NCBI RefSeq assembly: GCF_046480435.1
Contig: NZ_PKGC01000206.1
Length of the DNA: 6,425 nt
Strand: one strand, 5' to 3'
From: Limnospira platensis
Lineage (GTDB): Bacteria; Cyanobacteriota; Cyanobacteriia; Cyanobacteriales; Microcoleaceae
Shown here: piece by piece, positions 1 to 4,026 of the stretch
Position numbering within the stretch: position 1 is the stretch's first letter
How the letters are laid out: every line of letters starts with the position of its first letter
The notes under the pieces: generated by a model
The model's input: the letters and a program-made list of their open reading frames with translations, nothing else
Database searches by the model: none
Told to the model about the DNA's origin: nothing
Position numbers and translations under genes: made by a program

Positions 1-161
1 TGCTGGGCGCGGCTACTAACTCTGGCATAGATAACGACTTTGCGTTTGTCACTGCGTGATGGCATCAGAATATGACTCAACGTTGTATCGTCGTTGCCCA
101 GCGGGGGTTCTGATGGTCTCGATTGAGCCATTTTCGTCCCATCTGCGGAGTGTTCTTTCAT
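1..161 (-). CDS. Serine recombinase (resolvase/invertase family), N-terminal fragment cut by window edge
   Basis: Read on the minus strand, this frame ends at the window edge with the residues RKVVIYARVSSRAQ. That is the first beta-strand and active-site motif of serine recombinases (family pattern: hydrophobic run, then Y-A/C-R-V-S). The serine in ARVS, codon at 17-15, would be the nucleophile that forms the covalent DNA link. The arginine two residues earlier, codon at 23-21, is also conserved in the family. In-frame ATGs lie at 161, 131 and 65, and an in-frame stop lies upstream at 206-204. The start is uncertain: ATG65 gives about 7 residues before the motif region, while ATG161 adds 32 residues, rich in polar residues and proline, with no clear domain. 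No MerR-type helix-turn-helix precedes the motif in the visible sequence. It could therefore be a phage-type or XisF-like large recombinase, a resolvase/invertase, or an IS607-type transposase lacking its HTH. The class cannot be decided from about 50 residues. It is divergent from the HEAT-repeat gene. Confidence 0.66.
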   Translation of the reverse strand, partial: MKEHSADGTKMAQSRPSEPPLGNDDTTLSHILMPSRSDKRKVVIYARVSSRAQ

Positions 162-185
162 GGACTCCAAGGATTTGGGCCGCAG

Positions 186-219
186 GCCCCGCTGATTGAT
201 TGTTCAGGCGGGGCTTTTT
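186..219 (+). terminator. Factor-independent terminator-like hairpin, rightward
   Basis: A perfect 7-bp GC stem, GCCCCGC at 186-192 with GCGGGGC at 208-214, closes a 15-nt loop and is followed at once by five T residues and then CTT. On the minus strand no T-run follows the stem, so it reads rightward only. It sits between the leftward recombinase and the rightward HEAT gene. It would stop transcripts coming through the recombinase region before they reach the HEAT gene, yet no rightward gene is visible upstream. A second small hairpin (GGGCC 177-181 with GGCCC 185-189) overlaps its left arm and could not form at the same time. Confidence 0.55.
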
Positions 220-220
220 C

Positions 221-249
221 TTGTTCAAAGTTTTAAGATAGGATAGAAA
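221..249 (+). promoter_or_regulatory. Weak candidate promoter of the HEAT-repeat gene
   Basis: TTGTTC at 221-226 and TAGAAA at 244-249 are separated by 17 bases and lie between the upstream terminator-like hairpin and the ATG at 285. Each box matches the sigma-70 consensus only partly (3/6 and 4/6). The position is the main argument, since a gene just past a terminator needs its own promoter. Confidence 0.2.
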
Positions 250-284
250 AAATTCCCCATGTAAAGTTTTAATAAGTTGCTCTC

Positions 285-959
285 ATGAGTGTAATTATTC
301 CCCTAGACCAAATTTCCCGTAAGTTAGACAGCGATAATACCCGCGATCGGATGTTAGCTTTAGCTTCCTTGCGCGAGGTATCCCCAGAGCAAGCTGTTCC
401 CCTAATTAAGAAGGTTCTCTTTGATAAAAGCCTACAAATTCGGTCAATGGCTGTTTTCGCCCTAGGGATTAAACAAACTGACGAATGTTATCCGATTCTG
501 GTAAAATTATTAGAAACCGACCCCGACTATGGCATTCGCGCTGATGCTGCCGGGGCTTTGGGGTATTTGGGGGACTCTAGGGCTGTTGAACCCCTCATGC
601 GCGCTTTTTATGAGGATACCGACTGGCTAGTGCGTTTTAGTGCTGCTGTCTCTCTCGGCAATTTGAAGGATATCCGCGCCCGTGACGTTTTGATGTCTGC
701 CCTTAATAGTGATATGGTGATTTTGCAACAGGCGGCGATCGCTGCTTTAGGTGAAATTCACGACCTCGAAGCTATAGACCATATCCTCAAGTTTGCTCAG
801 TCTGATGATTGGTTAATTCGCCAGCGTCTAGCCGAAGCTCTGGGAAATTTACCTAGCCCTAAGAGCTTATCAGCCCTTAAATATTTGGCTAAAGACAGTC
901 ATCATCAAGTGGCTGAGGCGGCTATGATTTCTATTGACCGCCTAACAGAGTCATTATAG
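285..959 (+). CDS. HEAT-repeat protein of the phycobilisome-lyase-like (CpcE/NblB-type) superfamily
   Basis: The 224-residue product consists almost wholly of two-helix repeats of about 31 residues. Repeat cores with the pattern IR/VR-x3-A-x3-LG are visible near residues 51-61 (QIRSMAVFALG), 84-94 (IRADAAGALGYLG), 115-126 (LVRFSAAVSLGN), 146-157 (ILQQAAIAALGE) and 177-188 (LIRQRLAEALGN). A further helix lies at about 20-50 and a closing half-repeat at 207-224. There is no signal peptide or membrane segment, so it is a soluble cytoplasmic scaffold. In cyanobacteria such proteins are often annotated as phycocyanobilin lyase HEAT-like or NblB-like, covering bilin attachment to or detachment from phycobiliproteins. 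The length fits single-domain members such as NblB. No catalytic residue can be pointed to, so the bilin role is a family inference and a general protein-binding adaptor is equally possible. The ATG at 285 has no clear Shine-Dalgarno, which is common in cyanobacteria; the repeat fold starts soon after it. It stands alone, with repeat-rich DNA downstream. Confidence 0.85.
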   Translation: MSVIIPLDQISRKLDSDNTRDRMLALASLREVSPEQAVPLIKKVLFDKSLQIRSMAVFALGIKQTDECYPILVKLLETDPDYGIRADAAGALGYLGDSRAVEPLMRAFYEDTDWLVRFSAAVSLGNLKDIRARDVLMSALNSDMVILQQAAIAALGEIHDLEAIDHILKFAQSDDWLIRQRLAEALGNLPSPKSLSALKYLAKDSHHQVAEAAMISIDRLTESL

Positions 960-971
960 ACCGTTACAACT

Positions 972-1004
972 GGGTTTCTTTTACCTGGAAACCCCGTTTC
1001 TTTA
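972..1004 (+). repeat. GGGTTTC/GAAACCC palindrome just after the HEAT gene, possible weak terminator
   Basis: GGGTTTC (972-978) pairs with GAAACCC (988-994). An alternative hairpin is GAAAC (988-992) with GTTTC (996-1000), followed by TTTATT. It begins 12 bases after the HEAT-gene stop. The same palindrome type follows the kinase gene at 3396-3410 and recurs at 1203-1217, so it is a dispersed element that may double as a 3' end signal. The T-run is poor, so terminator activity is uncertain. Confidence 0.4.
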
Positions 1005-1075
1005 TTGTTGATGTGTTGACTAAAAAATCAAGCAACAAGACATATCACCCCCACGACACTATAATAGGCGATCGC
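988..1075. repeat. Composite intergenic repeat, copy 1
   Basis: Ordered blocks: GAAACC..GTTTCTTT, then TGTTGAT, then TTGACTAAAAAATCAAG ending at 1032, then 34 bases, then GGCGATCG. The same block order occurs at 1204-1299. The 34-base stretch between CAAG and GGCGATCG has the same length in both copies and matches at 21 of 34 positions by my hand alignment. This copy ends in a full HIP1 octamer at 1068-1075. No coding potential is convincing in it. Confidence 0.6.
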
Positions 1076-1122
1076 TCTTGATTTGTCAACCGTTTCCGTG
1101 GCTGGCGGCGGCGTTTTTTCTG

Positions 1123-1140
1123 TGTTGAATAAAAAATCAA
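1123..1140. repeat. Partial copy of the TTGAnTAAAAAATCAA block
   Basis: The 18-base string TGTTGAATAAAAAATCAA matches the core of the two longer composite repeats (1014-1032 and 1238-1255), but the GGCGATCG end does not follow. The three cores start 109 and 115 bases apart. Confidence 0.6.
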
Positions 1141-1160
1141 ACAATGATGTGATTAAGTGT

Positions 1161-1183
1161 GGTTTCTTTGATGGGCTTTGGTT
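1161..1183. repeat. Dispersed GGTTTCTTTGA-GGGCTTTGG element, copy upstream of kinase
   Basis: This stretch starts GGTTTCTTTGATGGG and continues CTTTGGTT. It matches 3404-3425, just downstream of the kinase gene, at 21 of 22 positions, the one difference being T against G at 1172. Copies on both sides of the kinase gene point to a dispersed intergenic repeat family. Confidence 0.65.
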
Positions 1184-1203
1184 GCTTATCAAAAATTTCT
1201 GTA

Positions 1204-1299
1204 GAAACCTGGTTTCTTTGTTAGCTGGCTGTTGATATATTGAATAAAAAATCAAGTTAGTAGATATGTTAAGCCCATGAAATTATCATAGGCGATCGT
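1204..1299. repeat. Composite intergenic repeat, copy 2
   Basis: Contains the perfect palindrome AGAAACC-T-GGTTTCT (1203-1217), then TGTTGATATATTGAATAAAAA running into ATCAAG, then 34 bases and ATAGGCGATCG. Compared with copy 1 (988-1075) it has about 9 extra bases after GTTTCTTT and ends in CGATCGTT, one base short of a full HIP1 octamer. A minus-strand frame of 75 codons with a TTG start crosses this DNA but is built of repeat sequence and is not called. Confidence 0.6.
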
Positions 1300-1305
1300 T
1301 TCATG
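1276..1305. repeat. Inverted repeat CATGAAA / TTTCATG upstream of the kinase promoter
   Basis: CATGAAA (1276-1282) and TTTCATG (1299-1305) are perfect 7-bp arms around 16 bases that include CGATCG. It lies just upstream of the candidate -35 box at 1312, where an operator or activator site could be. No binding protein can be named. Confidence 0.3.
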
Positions 1306-1311
1306 CTCTTC

Positions 1312-1340
1312 TAGACCTATTTTAATAACTGATCTATAAT
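1312..1340 (+). promoter_or_regulatory. Candidate sigma-70-type promoter of the kinase gene
   Basis: A perfect TATAAT at 1335-1340 is preceded, with a 17-base spacer, by TAGACC (1312-1317; 4 of 6 match to TTGACA). Transcription would begin near 1347, giving a leader of about 70 nt that holds the 1352-1388 inverted repeat. This is the best-looking promoter in the window. Confidence 0.5.
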
Positions 1341-1351
1341 GAAGAAGTTGA

Positions 1352-1388
1352 GCTGTAGCAACATCTGATAAGTAAGCTTTGCTACAGC
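1352..1388 (+). promoter_or_regulatory. 10-bp inverted repeat in the kinase leader
   Basis: GCTGTAGCAA (1352-1361) and TTGCTACAGC (1379-1388) are perfect arms separated by 17 bases. In DNA this could be a repressor operator just after the predicted start of transcription. In RNA it would be a stable hairpin ending 29 bases before the ATG. It is not followed by a T-run, so it does not look like a terminator. Confidence 0.4.
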
Positions 1389-1417
1389 AGATAGTTTAAT
1401 CTTCGTGCCATCAGACC

Positions 1418-3391
1418 ATGAACACCATCTACTGTCTGAACCCAGGCTGTCTCCACCCTAACCCCAGTCATTTCCAATATTGCCATAGATGTGGTAATAG
1501 GTTAATCCTGAAAGAAAGGTATATACCACGCTCAATTTTAGGTCAAGGTAGTTTCTGTCGCACATTCTTAGCTAATGATACAGATAAGCCTTCTCAACCC
1601 TTCTGTGTGATTAAACAGTTTTTACCTCAAGCCCAAGGAACAGATACTATTGAAAACGCATCCCAGTTATTTGCACAGGAAGCAGAAAGGCTTGAGGAGT
1701 TGGGCAAGCATTCTCAAATACCTGATTTAATCGCTTATTTTATAGTCAATAATCGACAATATTTGATTCAAGAATTTGTCAACGGTGATACCCTAAAAGA
1801 GGAGCTTGACCAGAATGGTACTTTCTCAGAACCACAGATTAGAGAAATTCTACTAGAGGTATTAGAAATTTTGGATTTTGTGCATAGTAAGCAGGTAATC
1901 CATAGAGATATTAATCCAGAAAACATGATCATAAGTACAGTTGACAATAAGCTGTTTATCGTAGATTTTGGCTCTGCCAAAGTAGTCAAAAAGCCACATA
2001 TTAATGTTGACGGAACTATAATAGGTTCAGCCGAATATTGTGCACCAGAACAGTCCTTGGGAAAACCTTTATTGGTGAGCGATTTATACGGTTTAGGTGT
2101 AACTTGTATGCACTTACTCACAGGAGTCAGTCCATTTGATTTATATGATACTATTAATAATCGGTGGATATGGCGAGATTATCTGAATGGGAAAGTGGTT
2201 AGTGAGGAATTAGGCAATATTATTGACAAGTTAGCTCATCAAATGCCTAAACATCGTTATCAATCAGCTCAAGAGGTTATTAATGCTCTCAATCCTTCTG
2301 TTCTTGAAATAGTTACACCAAAACCTCCTCCAGTTTCTACTCAATTGTCTGTTAATAATGAAACCATATCTAATATTTATGATCATCCAATACCTGTTAA
2401 CTTTGCTATAGCATCTTCAGAGCCAACTTTACCAAAAATCAACTTTTCTGGGGAATCTAAGCTAGTACCTGAGTCGTCCCCACAGATAGCACAAAAACAA
2501 AAAGCGTCAACAGCCATATCTCCCTGGAAAAGTTTTTGGCAAAATGCCGGCCTAGTTATTTGCTTGGTTGGTATAGCTGTTGTAGGAGTAAATACATTTA
2601 GGGATAATTCAACAACAGAGCCTACTGCAAGGTCAGATACTTCCTCTCAGTACAACCGCCCTCTTGAAATTGATATCAATGATGCTACTGTCTACTATAG
2701 TCGGGGTCTTACTCACCGCCGCCAGGGAAATTATGAAGCAGCCATAGCCGACTACAACCGCGCTATTGAAATTAACCCGAATTATGCTCTAGCCTACAAC
2801 AATCGGGGTTTTGCTCACCGGAGCCAGGGAAATTATAAAGCAGCCATAGCTGACTACAACCGCGCTATTGAAATTAACCCGNNNNNNNNNNNNNNNNNNN
2901 NNNNNNNNNNNNNNNNNNNNNNNNNNNNNNNNNNNNNNNNNNNNNNNNNNNNNNNNNNNNNNNNNNNNNNNNNNNNNNNNNNNNNNNNNNNNNNNNNNNN
3001 NNNNNNNNNNNNNNNNNNNNNNNNNNNNNNNNNNNNNNNNNNNNNNNNNNNNNNNNNNNNNNNNNNNNNNNNNNNNNNNNNNNNNNNNNNNNNNNNTGAC
3101 TACAACCGCGCTATTGAAATTAACCCGAATTATCATAATGCCTACAACAATCGGGGTTTTGCTCACCGGAGCCAGGGAAATTATGAAGCAGCCATAGCCG
3201 ACTACAACCGCGCTATTGAAATTAACCCGAATTATGCTCTAGCCTACAAAAATCGCGGTGATGCTTACAAGGTTTTAGGAGAAAAGCAAAAAGCCGGTTC
3301 CGACTGGCAAACCGCTGCTAACCTCTATCGAAAACAGGACAATAATGCCGGATATCAAGGAGCTATGAACAGCCTGAGAAGCTTGCAGTAG
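1418..3391 (+). CDS. Membrane-anchored Ser/Thr protein kinase with N-terminal zinc ribbon and C-terminal TPR array
   Basis: The order is that of a cyanobacterial eukaryotic-type kinase. The zinc ribbon has Cys6, Cys11, Cys22 and Cys25. The kinase domain spans about 35-292, with glycine loop GQGSFC at 42-47, Lys66 (VIKQF) for ATP, HRDINPEN at 162-169, DFG at 183-185, APEQ at 209-212, Asp222 and Arg280. A linker of about 80 residues follows, then one membrane segment near 375-392, then TPRs from 423. The kinase would be cytoplasmic and the TPRs on the far side of the membrane. Two residues are unusual: the third glycine of the loop is Cys47, and the catalytic-loop Lys is Asn166 (AAT at 1913-1915). 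Asp164, Asn169, Lys66 and Asp183 are kept, so activity may be weakened rather than absent. The start is fixed by the zinc ribbon right after ATG1418; no Shine-Dalgarno is seen. A 215-base N run lies in the TPRs, so true length and intactness are unknown. No partner gene is adjacent. Confidence 0.88.
   Translation: MNTIYCLNPGCLHPNPSHFQYCHRCGNRLILKERYIPRSILGQGSFCRTFLANDTDKPSQPFCVIKQFLPQAQGTDTIENASQLFAQEAERLEELGKHSQIPDLIAYFIVNNRQYLIQEFVNGDTLKEELDQNGTFSEPQIREILLEVLEILDFVHSKQVIHRDINPENMIISTVDNKLFIVDFGSAKVVKKPHINVDGTIIGSAEYCAPEQSLGKPLLVSDLYGLGVTCMHLLTGVSPFDLYDTINNRWIWRDYLNGKVVSEELGNIIDKLAHQMPKHRYQSAQEVINALNPSVLEIVTPKPPPVSTQLSVNNETISNIYDHPIPVNFAIASSEPTLPKINFSGESKLVPESSPQIAQKQKASTAISPWKSFWQNAGLVICLVGIAVVGVNTFRDNSTTEPTARSDTSSQYNRPLEIDINDATVYYSRGLTHRRQGNYEAAIADYNRAIEINPNYALAYNNRGFAHRSQGNYKAAIADYNRAIEINPXXXXXXXXXXXXXXXXXXXXXXXXXXXXXXXXXXXXXXXXXXXXXXXXXXXXXXXXXXXXXXXXXXXXXXXXDYNRAIEINPNYHNAYNNRGFAHRSQGNYEAAIADYNRAIEINPNYALAYKNRGDAYKVLGEKQKAGSDWQTAANLYRKQDNNAGYQGAMNSLRSLQ
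2684..3337 (+). repeat. Tandem 102-bp repeats encoding 34-residue TPRs
   Basis: TPR units are visible at residues 423-456, 457-490, 573-606 and 607-640, with a partial unit at 561-572 right after the N run. The shared helix core reads RSQGNYEAAIADYNRAIEI. The copies are nearly identical in DNA as well as protein: the stretch from CTACAACAATCGGGG through CAGGGAAATTAT is the same in the units starting at 2786 and 3134. Such conservation at silent sites suggests recent duplication or gene conversion. The last unit (607-640, DAYKVLGEKQKA) has diverged and acts as the cap. TPRs usually bind partner proteins; none can be named here. Confidence 0.85.
2882..3096. other. Assembly gap (215 N) inside the TPR array
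   Basis: All bases are N. The sequence on both sides is the same repeat, so reads probably could not be placed. From the same repeat position before (2851) and after (3097) the gap is 246 bases, which is not a multiple of the 102-bp unit. The N count is therefore probably an estimate, and the true repeat number is unknown. Confidence 0.97.
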
Positions 3392-3395
3392 GCTG

Positions 3396-3425
3396 AGAAA
3401 CTAGGTTTCTTTGAGGGGCTTTGGT
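3396..3425 (+). repeat. AGAAAC-TAG-GTTTCT palindrome plus GGGGCTTTGGT, just after the kinase gene
   Basis: AGAAAC (3396-3401) pairs with GTTTCT (3405-3410) around a 3-base loop, 5 bases after the stop codon. The following bases match the dispersed element at 1161-1182 at 21 of 22 positions. The position mirrors the palindrome after the HEAT gene, so it may serve as a weak 3' end signal, but the T-run is short. Confidence 0.5.
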
Positions 3426-3761
3426 CAAATCCATGAATCACAAAAAGTGTATTTTGTCAAGGGGCGGATTTTCCAGCGCCACAATTTTCGCCAAAATTGG
3501 TGCATCGCCAAAGTCAAAATTTACCCCATTACCGCCCAAGTGCCACCATAGAATCAGGCTTACAGAGGATATTTTGGTGAGTTGACAAAACCCCAGTGGA
3601 TTTTTATTTTTTCAAATTTACCACAACCCCCATTCTGTCGTCAATTATTTAAGAATAAGTAGCAATAAAAATGTAATGAATATTTACAATTTTTTAAATA
3701 TTAAAATTATTCTCCTAAAAACATTAAATTAACTTATGTTTGCCGGGGTTTGGGGAGGCAG

Positions 3762-3898
3762 GGGGTTGACAATTTCGGGAAAATCTTTATATGCTTATTA
3801 TAAAATTGAGATATTGCTAACAAAATTTTGACAGCATATGCAAAAAATATAACACATACATTTGAGGATATCAGCAAAAATAGGATAATGTCAACCCC
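3762..3898. repeat. 10-bp inverted repeats bracketing 117 bp of AT-rich DNA
   Basis: GGGGTTGACA (3762-3771) and TGTCAACCCC (3889-3898) are perfect inverted copies. The whole is 137 bp, the size of a small non-autonomous element (MITE), but no target-site duplication is evident next to the arms. Chance pairing in a biased region is possible. Confidence 0.3.
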
Positions 3899-3925
3899 TA
3901 AGCTAAAAATTGATATGGAAGTGTT

Positions 3926-3955
3926 TTGAGTCGATGGTGGCTGATCCAATATAAA
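3926..3955 (+). promoter_or_regulatory. Candidate promoter of sppA
   Basis: TTGAGT (3926-3931) and TATAAA (3950-3955) are separated by 18 bases, about 70 bases before the sppA ATG. They match the consensus at 4 of 6 and 5 of 6 positions. A TATGAT at 3970-3975 is an alternative -10 box with no good -35. Confidence 0.35.
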
Positions 3956-4026
3956 CTGTGGTATTTTGTTATGATTAACCCCAATGCAGCCAGAGCAAAC
4001 CGTCCCCGGCTGGGTAAGAGCTAGTC

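Larger units (their letters stand above)
3426..4026. other. Long intergenic region, AT-rich, no supported gene
   Basis: The first part holds a perfect hairpin, CAATTTT (3482-3488) with AAAATTG (3493-3499) and loop CGCC. It also has a 9-bp inverted pair, TTTTGTCAA (3452-3460) with TTGACAAAA (3582-3590). About 3600-3735 is very AT-rich, with A and T runs typical of flexible or curved DNA. A second inverted pair, GGGGTTGACA (3762-3771) with TGTCAACCCC (3889-3898), brackets AT-rich DNA. A 71-codon minus-strand frame at 3734-3949 crosses this but has no family likeness and reads like chance. The sppA promoter probably lies near the right end. Confidence 0.6.

Noticed and set aside
3..59. Rightward open frame from the left edge ending TGA at 57-59, as the tail of an upstream gene
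   Set aside because: It is short, has no recognisable motif, and lies opposite the minus-strand recombinase frame, which carries a clear family motif.
59..199. Rightward 46-codon ORF overlapping the previous stop
   Set aside because: It is antisense to the recombinase, has no ribosome site, and ends inside the terminator loop. It is most likely a shadow.
1028..1255. Minus-strand 75-codon ORF with a TTG start
   Set aside because: It is composed of the intergenic repeats, has no ribosome site and no domain. The hydrophobic C-terminus alone is not enough.
988..1255. Three TTGAnTAAAAAATCAA copies considered as CRISPR or phage attachment repeats
   Set aside because: Spacing is about 110 bp, the sequences between are partly homologous to each other, and no cas or integrase gene adjoins.
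1768..2121. Minus-strand ORF of 117 codons inside the kinase gene
   Set aside because: It is a shadow of the kinase reading frame with no motif of its own. The same holds for frames opposite sppA and the RRM gene.
2684..3337. Regular repeats considered as a CRISPR array
   Set aside because: The repeats are contiguous 102-bp coding units for TPRs with no unique spacers between short repeats.
3734..3949. Minus-strand 71-codon ORF in the spacer before sppA
   Set aside because: It lies in AT-rich DNA with inverted repeats, has no family likeness, and is of a length expected by chance.
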